64,000 bases of DNA from Dendrophyllia cribrosa. Lineage: Eukaryota > Cnidaria > Anthozoa > Scleractinia > Dendrophylliidae. The stretch covers positions 6,740,081 to 6,804,080 of the forward strand of contig JAJLRJ010000010.1 in assembly GCA_024195265.1 (NCBI GenBank), given 5' to 3'. A program made the position numbers and the translations under genes. Shown piece after piece: positions 53,981-64,000 of this stretch. The stretch's first letter is position 1. Each line of letters begins with the position of its first letter. Under the pieces are notes generated by a model, which had not been told where the DNA came from, ran no database searches, and saw only the letters and a program-made list of their open reading frames with translations.

Positions 53981-54321
53981 GGGAGCTTAAGCAGCAAACG
54001 TCACTTGAAAAAAGGATTCCCGCTTTTTTAAACTACTTTGCAGTTGTTCCAATTTGTTTAGGTTATCTCATGTGTCTGGATTGTTCAGGAGCTAAATTTG
54101 AAGGAATGGCTTACCAGTTCAAATAGAGAAAGGAAAATTAACCGTCGCGTGTTCACGTTCTCCACAAAACCTATAATTTGATCATTTGACGTTGTTGTTT
54201 TGCAGAGAACGGCAACGAAATGTACAAAAATGTAAAACGCACGTGCAGAGGCATTGTTTTCGCTCATTATTTTGTGCCGTTCTCGCTGCCGTCACCGTTG
54301 TGGTTGCTCAAAGGTGATGTT

Positions 54322-54356
<35 letters not shown>

Positions 54357-54741
54357 GGCAACATTGTTGCCCGAATTTTGTTGGAGTTGGCGCGTGTAAC
54401 ATCCCCGCCGCTGACTTTTAACGCAACATCGTCCCAGAATGCACCACGGACAACCGAAAAGTGTCACGTCGACACACGTAAACAGACAAAATCGCGGAGC
54501 TTGTTGAAGATGACGTCGAATTTGTACCTGAAGTTCGTTTAGATGACGCCGACGTGACTTATTTCGATTTGTCGAGCAGGAGCCTGGGCTCAAACGTTGC
54601 GGACAATGTTAAAAATCGTCTCGTGTAACATACCGTTGCCGACTGTTTCCGCAACAAAGTTGCGTTAAAAGTTGTCTCGTGTAACATGGATTAAAAATCG
54701 GCGTTAAAAATCGGCTCGTGTAACATCACCTTAAGCTCCTT
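53981..54741. mobile_element. GGGAGCTTAAGC-end MITE, second copy, interrupted near its right end
   Basis: Opposite orientation to 36401-36768 but otherwise alignable (CTACTTTGCAGTTGTTCCAA; CACGTTCTCCACAAAACCTA). The right terminus GCTTAAGCTCC is broken by the element at 54312-54730. Confidence 0.85.
54312..54730. mobile_element. Nested 419-bp TTAA-type MITE
   Basis: AGGTGATGTTACATG and GTGTAACATCACCT are inverted ends. TTAA follows at 54731-54734 and TCAA (one change from TTAA) precedes at 54308-54311. The interior is rich in GTGTAACAT and CAAC motifs. Confidence 0.85.
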
Positions 54742-55064
54742 TTTATTACAATTTGTGAGAGGTGTGTTATTACAAAACGCGACAACTCTAAAGCGAATTT
54801 ACGATTTATTCCAAGCTACGGAAGGTATTACAGATATTAAAAAGGCGACATGACAGTACAAATTCTCTCCTGACTATGTCAGAAACGAATTATAAAGCAA
54901 GCGATAATTGCATGTCGCTCTAACCTGAGTAAATGACTCATTTTGATACAAATTTATTTTATTTGCTGCCTCGTACAGGGTTACCAAACGAAGAATGTAT
55001 AACAAATCGCCTGCAATGGCGTTCTTCTGTTTTAATTTTCCAAATAATTTCAGTGCCTGTTTTA

Positions 55065-57305
55065 AGGAGACTTTAACACTACAGAAAAAATCGTCAAGGC
55101 AAGGATGAAAATCGGCAAGGGTAATTTTCATTTTCGGCAAGGCAAGGGTAAAATGTGCAGTGTAAACGGTGAAAGCCTGTCGTGCCTTGCCAATTTATTT
55201 TTCGGTTTTGGGACCACGTTCAGAAGTTGTCCCGTTTTTGACAAAATAGGCGAGGTAAGGATGAAAACCGGCACCTTGCCGGTTTCATGAGGTGTGTAAA
55301 CGTTCATCCTTGCCTTGAACACGTTTTGTGACCATATCGCGCATGTCACAAAGCTACGGCACATGCGTGCAATTGATCAGTACTTTCAAAATGACGGCCG
55401 TCAAGAACACGAAAGTTCTTATACCATTGCTCATGGTTAAACGTACTGTCAGCCACTATAAACCAGTCATCAGAATTAGGTTTCATTCAGCAAATTCTAT
55501 CTCTTGGAGGTTTTATCAATGTTATTATCGACAACATGATTAGCAACAGTTGTTTCCTTCTTCACCTTAAGTACATGTACCTTAGCATGCTTGATTTTGC
55601 ATTTCGTTCATGCTGTTGACGTTTCTCCCGCCTTGATTCCTTTAGGTTTGTTTGCAACAAGTGCAAATAACTCAAGCAAACCGTGGACGCCATGTTGAAT
55701 TAGCAATATGCGCATGCTCACTTTCAATTTAGTAGCCTTGCCTGGACCATTCTCGTCCCCAGAGCTTTCGTTTCGTTTGGTCAGCAGAAAAAACGAAGGG
55801 CTTTGGTAACAGTGCCTTCCGGATGTCGTAAAATCCACGACATCCGTTAGCGCATGCCTAATGCATTAATGTACTATTGCGCTTGCTCAATACCAGAAAC
55901 CGGAAATAATAAAACCTTTCATGTGTGCATTCTGGGAATAAGTTCGTGTTCCAGTATCCTGTATGATGCCTAGTGATGTTGGATGATGTCTAGTTCCATT
56001 AGATGATTTCTAGGGAAGTTGATTAGGTCTAGCAACGTGCGATGATGTGTAGTGATGTTCCATGACGGGTGGTTAGGATTGGTGGTGGTTTAGGGGACAA
56101 CATTGTTATTGATTTTCAATTTGGTGTACTGGAACACGAACTTATTACCTGCATTCTCGTCCCCAGAGCTCTCGTTTCGTTTGGTTGAACTCTGAATACG
56201 AGAATGTTGTGTGTGTGGAATGGCGTTCGAAAGGACTGTACAAGACTTAACAATTACAGGAAAACATCGCGCTGAAAAAGAAAGAAGAAAAGCTTTACGT
56301 GCTGCTGTTATTTAGAAGAAAGATTGTCTTTGTATTTTGCCTGCTGGTTTTAGAAAATCCTCGATAAGTCAACCGATTTCTTTCGTTTGGGAGCTGTGTA
56401 TTTATCGTTTCGCCATTGAACGCTATCATATTCGACCAAATCAGTTGCTGAGACAGCTAAGTTTGTTGATGGACACGCTGTGGTCATTGATTAGGCTTAT
56501 TTCGTCGAACAGTGGTAAGAAATATCGAGGAATTTTTGTTTTGCATTCGTTTCATGTTACATTTTAATTGGGCTTCGAGTGACCTTCGTTTCCCTAGATT
56601 TGTATTTCAAGTTGTAGCAAAGAGTACTACCTAATAAAGAAAATATAACTTGCTTACGAGAGTGCTGATAGCGTTGTTGTTGTTGTAATGGGTAACCTAG
56701 TGGTAATATTTCTTTTCACCCGTGGGCTTTCTTCAGGATTTCTGCCTCTTTTTTTATTAATACTCATCCCTGTTGCAGCTTCGTCTTCCAAGACACATAC
56801 TGATTATTTTCGGAAACGAATCGCTCATATTTAGCGAGAGTCAGATCCCGTTATACTTTGAAATTTAGCAGCCGTATCTTTACCTGCTATAACCAAACAA
56901 AACTGGGTGGCATTGGTCGTTGAATGTGTTGAAATTAAAACGTTGGTTTTGTTGATGTAGTCGTCATAGGACTTCAACATTTGAAATTCAACCGGAAGTA
57001 AAACCTTATGCGTAGAAGCGTAAATTTTTTACCTTGTTGCGCATTCATTTTTTAACGGCCAATCAAAAAATTCAAATTTTTGTCCGTTACCAGAGCTACA
57101 CGAGACGCAATTTAAAAAAACCGTGGAGCTCTGGGGACGAGAATGTGCTTGGACTAAAATATCCTTGCCTAAAATAAAACGAGTAAGGGCAAAAACGGAT
57201 GTGTGTTAACTGCACATTTTACCTTTGCCTTGCCGAAAATGAAAATTACCCTTGCCGATTTTCATCCTTGCCTTGCCGATTTTTTCTGTAGTGTAAATGG
57301 GGTTT
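55065..57305. mobile_element. 2.2-kb element with about 100-bp inverted ends and nested insertions
   Basis: ACACTACAGAAAAAATCGTC through GGCAAGGATGAAAATCGGCA and GAAAATGTGCAG-type sequence at 55075-55165 is inverted at 57210-57300 with few differences. Inside are further pairs: ATAAGTTCGTGTTCCAGTA (55938) with TACTGGAACACGAACTTAT (56128), and ATTCTCGTCCCCAGAGCTC (56153) with GAGCTCTGGGGACGAGAATG (57127). No transposase frame. Confidence 0.75.
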
Positions 57306-58049
57306 ATGTGAAAGCTAATACTGTTTGATATTTTTCGGATCGTTTAGCTAAATATTTCATCGGACGCAAGTTTTAGAGAAAGGAATGTTATCAACCAAAA
57401 GCTAACTGCTGTCCGCTTTTCCGAAAATTCTAGCTGACCATATTTTGTACCCAAAAGAGATTTTTTATCCCCCTGGAATACAAATATGTTAAATTTTACG
57501 ATGTTTCGAAAGCTTCCTGCATCTTTCACTAAAGAAAGACATTCTTTGTCTAATTAATTACGAATTTTTAAGATCAATAAGAACTTCCCGGCGAAACGAT
57601 TCGTACAACTGGATGGGTTAAAATGTTTAATATCAGTCTGCCTGTCAAAAGCCATCGTCAGTTTAAAAGGCAACCTATTAGAATCAGCCATTTTCCCCTT
57701 ACCAATTAAGGTTGGAGACATCTGTTTAAGGTGCTTTGTATTTGGCTTGCATTGCATTTTAACGACGATATATTTAACGACGATTTAACGACAATATATT
57801 TTTTCAAGCTACCCATTCAGTTTAAACGGCAGAGAGGCAGTTATGGCTAATACTTGACCAAAATGTACTTTGTCCGTATAACATCACAGTCAGACCATCT
57901 TGGCCTTTCCTTTCTATTTTGAAGCAAACTAACAAAGAAGTATTTCGTTGAGGACTCGTCGAGTTTACATCTTTCAGGATAAGACTACAGAAAATTACCC
58001 TGAGAAGAAAAAACATTTCCACGAAGTTGAACTTGCCGAATTAATCTTT

Positions 58050-58060
58050 ATTTATTCCAG
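58050..58060 (+). other. Candidate splice acceptor in GPCR 5' UTR
   Basis: TTTATTTATTCCAG ends at 58060, 21 bp upstream of the ATG. It suggests an upstream untranslated exon. Confidence 0.45.
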
Positions 58061-58081
58061 TTAATTTAGTTCCAGGATACA

Positions 58082-58984
58082 ATGGCAGAAGCTAAAGACT
58101 TCCAGGAGTCCAATTCGTCGCTCATCGTTAACAGCGTATTCAACGCATTTTTATCTTACACCGCCATCATGTTGAACATTATAACAATTCACGCACTGAG
58201 AAAAACTTCGTCGTTGCCAAAGCCTCTAAAAACATTGTTTCTGAGTCTGACTGTTTCTGATCTTGGTGTTGGCTTATTGGTCCAACCGTTGAAAGTAGCA
58301 TGTCTCGTCATGAGGTTGAAGGACAACACTGAAAACAATCCAACTTATGAGATCACGAATAAGGTGCTGGACGTCACGTCTATATTTCTTTGTTATGTTT
58401 CGTTCTTTGGTGTAACAGCTCTAACAGCAGACAGATTCTTGGCTATTCATCTTCATCTCAGATACCAAGAACTTGTGACTCACAGGCGTGTTGTTGCTGT
58501 GGTGACCTCAATTTGGGTGCTCAGTGCAATTTTTTCACCACTTTGGTTATGGAACCAAAAGATATACTCTACTTTTACCGGTATAATTCAAACTGTTTGT
58601 TTAATGTTTTCAACATTTTTTAACTGCAAGATTTACTTAGCCGTGCGACGCCACACAAAGCAAATGCAAGTCCTGCAAGTACAACAAGTAGGACAAAATG
58701 ACGAAGTGATGACAAATACTGCGAGGCAGGTAAAGTCTGCAGTTGGTACATTCTACGTGTATCTTGTGTTTTTGGTCTGCTATTTACCGCACATAAGTAT
58801 GAGTTTTGTCCATGCAATAGCAGGACCAAGTCCCCTTATAAAAACTTTATGGGATTACACTATGACGCTGGTGTATCTAAATTCATCTCTCAATCCACTG
58901 GTCTACTGCTGGAAAATGAGAGACATTCGTCAAGCTATCATGAACATACTGCGAAATATATTTTCAAGCGAAGTAACTAACTAA
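58082..58984 (+). CDS. Class A (rhodopsin-like) GPCR, single coding exon
   Basis: An intact 300-residue receptor with seven hydrophobic segments. Class A anchors: N32 in TM1, SLTVSD with D60 in TM2, D117-R118-F119 at the end of TM3, W145 in TM4, C233-Y-L-P236 in TM6 (Tyr in place of the usual Trp), and N271-P-L-V-Y275 in TM7. The Cys at 3.25 that normally makes the extracellular disulphide is Asn (residue 93), extracellular loop 2 is short and TM5 lacks the conserved Pro. These are traits shared with melanocortin/adenosine-type (MECA) receptors and many cnidarian orphan receptors. N-glycosylation sites at N11 and N82 are possible. The ligand is unknown. ATG at 58082 gives a full TM1 and follows ATACA. 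It should act at the plasma membrane through G proteins. Confidence 0.93.
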   Translation: MAEAKDFQESNSSLIVNSVFNAFLSYTAIMLNIITIHALRKTSSLPKPLKTLFLSLTVSDLGVGLLVQPLKVACLVMRLKDNTENNPTYEITNKVLDVTSIFLCYVSFFGVTALTADRFLAIHLHLRYQELVTHRRVVAVVTSIWVLSAIFSPLWLWNQKIYSTFTGIIQTVCLMFSTFFNCKIYLAVRRHTKQMQVLQVQQVGQNDEVMTNTARQVKSAVGTFYVYLVFLVCYLPHISMSFVHAIAGPSPLIKTLWDYTMTLVYLNSSLNPLVYCWKMRDIRQAIMNILRNIFSSEVTN

Positions 58985-59440
58985 AACAGCTTCGTATAAT
59001 TAGTTTAGCGAAACAAGTTACTAAAACAGCTTTGCATATAGATTACTTTATGTTGACATTTTCACTAGCCTTTTACAATATTTAGATTTTTTATTTTGAT
59101 ATACTGACTTATAAGGCAGGTTGTAAAAATTGTCAACACATGGGAATAGTAAATATAGAAAAGAGTTTTTGAGTTTTATTCATACGAATATATGATGAGA
59201 TACACAGATTGGTAGTTGAAAAATACTGTTTGACTGAACATATATAACCCTTTACTTTATTTACCAATGACGCGACTCTGATCTATTCAACCATTCAGCA
59301 TGTGTGTCAGGGTATCCAGACGGCAATGAAGTCTAACTTGTAAAATTTTATAAAAGGTTGCTGCAGTTAAATTTGTTAAATTTTCGCTGTGATGAGATAT
59401 CCAGATGGCAATGAAGTCTAGATTGTGCAATTAAAATACA

Positions 59441-60215
59441 GTAGAACCCAGGTAATTCGAACTCTGAAGGGAAACGAAAAACAGTTTGAGTTAGCGGGGA
59501 TGCGAGTTATCGGGGTCGATTGAATATTCAATTTGTCATGTTAATAACTGATAGTTTACTGATTTTTCAGCACTTAAGTATACAGTACAGTGCAAATGAA
59601 ACTTATCTCGTCAGAAACTGTAACACGATTATGCATTCTTATGATAATACAGTACTGTGAATGTAACTCAGTCACACTCAATTCATGTTCGCTTATGTCG
59701 TCAGTATGCGTACATATTTTTCTAGCTTCCCAAACTCAGTATCCGTAGTTCTTATTGCTTATGCAGAAAAAATGAATGCGGTGTCTGCTGTCGTCGGGGA
59801 CCCCTGATGATCTCTGCTATTGCTTCTATCCTCTGAGCATGGCTTCGGATTTCCTCTCAGAAGTTAACTATACAGATAGAGCGACAGCTTTAACACAAAA
59901 ACAGAAAGCGCACAAAAAGCTTCTACCCTTTGTCGCGCAATTTCAACCGTCATTACCATGTTTGAAGAATATACTAATGGAAAATGTCATTTAATAGAAA
60001 ACCCGCCATTATTCAGAGAGATATATTCACGGAACCTCTCTTGATTTTTTATAGAAAAGGAAAGTCGCTTAAAGACATGCTTGTGAAAGCCAAATTAATT
60101 GTCGAAAAGTGTAAAGGCTTAAAACAATACAATGGTCACACAAGTCTGTCAAGCCCATTTATAACCAATGGGCATCCGTGGTGAGTTGCAAGAACCAGAA
60201 TTCGAGTTATCGGGG
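59441..60215 (+). mobile_element. Pogo/Tigger-like ends around a Penelope-like fragment
   Basis: CAGTAGAACCCAGGTAATTC at 59441 is a typical pogo/Tigger terminus, followed by GCGAGTTATCGGGGTCGAT. A second TTCGAGTTATCGGGGTAAAT lies at 60198 in the same orientation. The intervening DNA holds a retroelement fragment. The right terminal inverted repeat is not found. Confidence 0.5.
59836..60184 (+). pseudogene. Penelope-like element linker fragment with frameshift
   Basis: LLPFVAQFQPSLPCLKNILM continues, after a frameshift at about 59984, as FTEPLLIFYRKGKSLKDMLV and KAKL. The N-P-S-LP-x-LK/R-x-I ... RK-x-K-x-LKD-x-LV-x-AKL pattern is the segment between the reverse transcriptase and GIY-YIG domains of Penelope-like ORFs. 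Decayed remnant. Confidence 0.65.
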
Positions 60216-60219
60216 TAAA

Positions 60220-61510
60220 TTTTGATCAAGAGAAACGAAATTCCGCGGAAATTCGTAAACATGGAAGAATTTCTCGGTAAAGACGAGAGTTTTGTGGCAG
60301 ATTGGCTCGTCCGTCAAGGCCCTTGAAAAGCTTGTGGATGTTTTTAAAGGTATGTTTTCTCAATTTTATATTGATTCATTTCCTGTATGCCTATAAAAAG
60401 CAACAATTTGAGCTAGCTTTTTTGATCACTCTGTTGCGAGATCCGGAACGATCAAAATAAACACGTATTTCGCATTTAAATCTATTTTAATGATATTCAA
60501 GCTTGTCATGAGTATTTTTTAAATATATGGGATTTATACGATTTGCGAATTCTACAGGACAGAACATGCTTTAATAGAAGTCATGATTTTCCACAGAAAA
60601 CGTGAACAGTTGTCTGTGGGGTCATGCAATCGCTTGGCGGCATTGACTTTAATATTATTAATTAAATTCGGAAAGTGCCATTATATATATAAAAAAATAG
60701 ACAGTGAAAAGACAGAACTAGAAAAAAACACTTATGAAAACTGAAAAGTGGTACTTTTGGTAGGGGACGATCCCGGGGGTGGGGCATTTGCCGTCTTTTT
60801 TCGTCCCCACCCTGGGGCATTTGAACAGTTTTTAAACTTAAAAGTGTCCCAACCCCGGGGAATTTGCCAATCTTTAAAAAATGCTAATGCCCGGGGGTTT
60901 TACCCGGGGGTTTTACTCGGGGGTTAGCTCGGGGGGGGGGGGGGGGGGGGGGGAATGGACACTGCTTGAATTGACTGTTGCATTACTTTCCTTGCAGTAT
61001 TTATATCTTTTCCGTTTCACATAACCCGGTTTTTGTTTATTTTTTGTTTATTTGCTTAATTTTGCACAACTATTTCTTTTACCATTGTTTTTTTGTTATG
61101 CTGCCGGAGATCCCCTGACGCTGACAATGTAAAACTGACGCTGAGATCCCCTGACGCTGACAATGGAAAACTCAGTGATCAGAGTCAGCAAGAAAGCCCA
61201 GTCAAATACGTTTATTACAGACATTGAACAGTGGAATACCGCTTTTAGCACTTAAATGAGTATTGTTAGTTGTAAATTCCGCCTCAGATCTCAGGAGTTT
61301 TGCAATACATGAGCATCATAAAATATGCAGCTCAGTTCCATAAAGGGGTTCCTCCTGCGTGTACCGGAGCACGAATGACGTAAAACAAAAGACAGACAAC
61401 AATACAACTCCAAAACAAGACTAAACTACAAAACCTCACAAACAATAGTAACACAATGTGTTCCGGTCAGGAGGGAGGGGGTGACTCTATTGTTTTCAAT
61501 TATTTGTCCG

Positions 61511-61544
<34 letters not shown>

Positions 61545-61960
61545 GAGTCAGAACTTCGCTTGCCTTGTTCAGTTTAAAGTAGGGACGCCATTGAAGTGAA
61601 AGAAAGAGAGGGATAATACAGGTTATTTTTTAGCTATTATTCACTAATTGATCGTAAGTGTGTAAGCTTTGTTGCACATATTATCTGTGTGTATAAATTG
61701 TTTATTGTTTTGTGTGCGCGTTTGTTTGTAATTCTGTTGAATATAATTCGGGACAAGTGGCGGGACCGCCATCTTGACTTCGGGCTGGTGTAGTCGATCT
61801 AAAACGATCGCCGTTTTCTCTTTAAGTTTTCAACAGATCGATCTCATAAAAGGAGGTTTTATTCTTTGATAATGTACGTTTATAGCCGTTGTTAGTTTTT
61901 GTCAATCAAATCAGCCATTTTGCTCATCAATCCCTTCAAGTGCGAAGGTGTTGTTTTGAT
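60220..61960. other. Intergenic, no gene recognised
   Basis: Contains a CCCGGGG/GGGGTTTTAC-rich patch with a G run (60760-60955) and a duplicated GATCCCCTGACGCTGACAAT (61110 and 61146). Otherwise no supported feature. Confidence 0.6.
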
Positions 61961-63440
61961 TTCATCTGTGTTTCAATTTTGCTGGCTTGTTGAGAGCCCT
62001 GAGAGTCTGTGTGTGCACTTTGTTGGCTGCCTGTGTCGAGATTTTGTTGGCTTTTTGACTGTCTATGTCTAAATTTTACTAGCTTTACTAGTTCAACTGC
62101 CCGTGTTTAAATTTTGTTGGGTTGTTGCTCTAAATTTTGCCGGTGTCTGACATTTGCAGACTGCAGACTGCAGACTGCAGACCGCAGACCGCAGACTGAC
62201 TGACACTAAAATTTCTAATGACAATAATGTTATCAACAATTTTTCCCGCGTAAAGTTAAGTCACCCACGTTCCCAAGATTCTTCGTGGACTTCTTCGTGT
62301 GGAACTACGACCCGTTCACCGTAATGGCGTCAGATTCCAGGTACGATTCGTTGTTCTTCTTAGGTTTAGTCTGTTATTGAACACTTATATACACTTATAT
62401 AAAGGTGTTATCTTTGAGCGGCGCGAGAATTAATAGAAGCGAATGTTGGTACATGTATTAAAAACCCATTCTCCTTTGCGCCAAATCTAATTTGCATGCA
62501 TGTGTAAAATGGGGCGCTTGAACAATGAAATTCGGGAGAATTTGATAAATGCAACTTCTGTCGAATATTCGACTGAAGTTGTAAATTCAACACAAATAAA
62601 TTCGACGTTTGTGAATCAAATGTCAACTTTTCCACGGAACTTTTTAAATTCGAGTCGACCCAAATTGGTATTAGATTTGGCCCATGTAAAATGCGTCGTT
62701 TAAACCAGGGCTTGCCTAAATCGCCGCTAAAATCGCATAAAAAATCTCTTGTGTAAACTGGCCTTTACTTTCTCACTGACGTGTACTTTTCACGTGCTTC
62801 ATGGTCACACACATAACGTTAAAAACTGCATGCTGAAATTTCTGCGTCTTTACACAAGCTTGACACATTCCCTTTTATTTCCGCACGAAAACGTTTGGCC
62901 GAACATATTCCTTCCATCCAAAGTGGAAGTCTCGATCAAAGTATTCAGTCTGTGGTAGTCTACCGCCGATCTGTTCATAAGTCCACCTACTTCCACAACA
63001 AACAAGATCAGGGATATTTGAAACCTTTCGAATAACGCAATAAAACATCTCCGTGATATTACGTAATTATCATACGGGAATATCCCAAATATCAAACAAC
63101 AAAAACCTAAGAACAACAACAAATCTTACCTGTAATCGAACGGCATTACGGTACTTTAATGTCAGTCAGTCTGCAGTCTGCAGTCTGCAGTCTGCAGTCT
63201 GCGGTCTGCAGTCTGCAAATGTCAGACACCGAAATTTTGCTGGCTTGACTGCCTGTGTTAAAGTTTTGCTGGCTTTCGACTGCCTGCTGGCTGTTAACAT
63301 GTGTTAACTACCCAAGTGTGTTTGACTGCCCGTGTTTAAACCTGTTGGCTTTTGACTGCATGACTGTTTGAATTTGTCAGCTTGTTGACTGCCTGTGTTT
63401 AAATCTGTTGACTGCCTGAGCGTTTATATACATGTAGTAT
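61960..63440. repeat. Degenerate ~30-bp repeat (GACTGCCTGTGTTTAAATTTTGCTGGC), split by an insertion
   Basis: CTGCCTGTGTTTAAA and TTTTGCTGGCTTG-like motifs recur at 61975-62140 and 63232-63425 in the same orientation, on either side of the element at 62142-63231. Confidence 0.7.
62142..63231. mobile_element. 1.09-kb TIR element with CAGACTG repeats and candidate 9-bp duplication
   Basis: CGGTGTCTGACATTTGCAGA and TCTGCAAATGTCAGACACCG are perfect inverted ends, continuing as tandem CAGACTG heptamers and ACTGACTGACA-TAAA. AAATTTTGC precedes (62133-62141) and follows (63232-63240). No transposase frame. Confidence 0.8.
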
Positions 63441-64000
63441 TTAGTGTAAAACAATGATGAATAAAAATAGTTTGTTGTGTATATATTTGGTAACAGCCTT
63501 GTTGCTGTATTACTTGCTTAGCCCACACATTCATATATTGTGCATGTGATAGCTATCCTGTATGCTCATGTTGTGTTAGCAGTCATTTCATTATCTTACC
63601 CAAGGCTTTCAAAACTCCCATGTTCTCTTTATGTACCCTTCAAAATCTTTTGAGAAGCAAATGCCTCACTCCCCTGGGGCATTACATGACATGTCAAACA
63701 ATGCAAAATCTGGATGTGCTAAAAAGGGTACTCTCTTTTATTGTCCTTTTTTAATACAGTCGAAAATATGGCTTTTCAAAACATTAACCTATCAAACCTT
63801 GAATGTTTCTATTGTTATTACACTTATTTTTCTGTTTTCTGTGTAAAGGATTTGTTTAAAGCAAATGTTTAAGTACAGAACAACAAGCATTTTTTTTGCT
63901 GGAGACTGTTATTTCCTGCTGTTATTATTTTGAGAATATTTTTATCTTTGCTTGATCCAGTTTACAATATTTTGTTACATTAATTAAACATACAGCCACA

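Larger units (their letters stand above)
53690..54840 (+). repeat. Three copies of an ATTACAAAACGCGACAA repeat, interrupted
   Basis: TTATTACAAAA-x-GCGACAA and GATTTATTTCAAGCTACGG occur at about 53720, 53895 and 54770. The second and third copies are separated by the MITE at 53981-54741. Confidence 0.8.

Noticed and set aside
53692..54126. 144-codon plus-strand frame
   Set aside because: It crosses a tandem repeat and into the GCTTAAGC MITE. The matching segment at 36586-36843 is the same MITE, so the similarity is between transposon copies and not between proteins.

Overview
This is a eukaryotic, intron-rich, AT-rich window that I read as a cnidarian nuclear genome, most likely an anthozoan and possibly a stony coral. 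The basis is GT-AG introns, a cnidarian-style class A GPCR, Penelope-like element pieces and dense short transposon families. The taxon is inference; I could not search a database. There are no bacterial operons, rRNA genes or CRISPR arrays.

The window carries four gene-level loci. (1) Bases 54-26852, plus strand: the last 15 coding exons (691 residues, 5' end outside the window) of a protein with a C2 domain, a Glu/Lys-rich linker with two basic patches, and a C-terminal zinc-binding C1 domain. (2) Bases 33413-41415, minus strand: a six-exon gene reconstructed from splice phases, encoding a complete 375-residue multi-pass membrane protein that I do not recognise. (3) Bases 48378-49755, plus strand: two 3' exons of an amidohydrolase-3 (YtcJ-like) gene. 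The conserved His-x-Asp motif sits in another frame between two apparent compensating frameshifts, and no 5' half is visible. (4) Bases 58082-58984, plus strand: an intact single-exon 300-residue rhodopsin-class GPCR.

The rest is mobile and repetitive DNA. Families with terminal inverted repeats (TIRs) and TTAA or 3-bp target duplications are interleaved with tRNA-headed SINEs, Penelope-like fragments with hammerhead-ribozyme-like motifs, a LINE 3' end, and tandem arrays with units of about 21, 62, 73, 88 and 120 bp. Several elements sit inside others, and intact copies elsewhere in the window show the empty site, so insertion order and target duplications can be read directly.

The most notable signals are these. 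A TTAA-flanked element carries an internal 88-bp module that has expanded into two opposed ~1-kb arrays in introns of gene 1, bracketing four exons. A 62-bp satellite of about 40 units ends just downstream of gene 2, and its motif recurs across the last codons and stop of that gene. A tRNA-like unit has had its anticodon-arm region expanded to ten 21-bp copies. Hammerhead-like cores occur in three Penelope-type terminal fragments. Several 0.5-2.2 kb elements with TIRs have no visible coding capacity.
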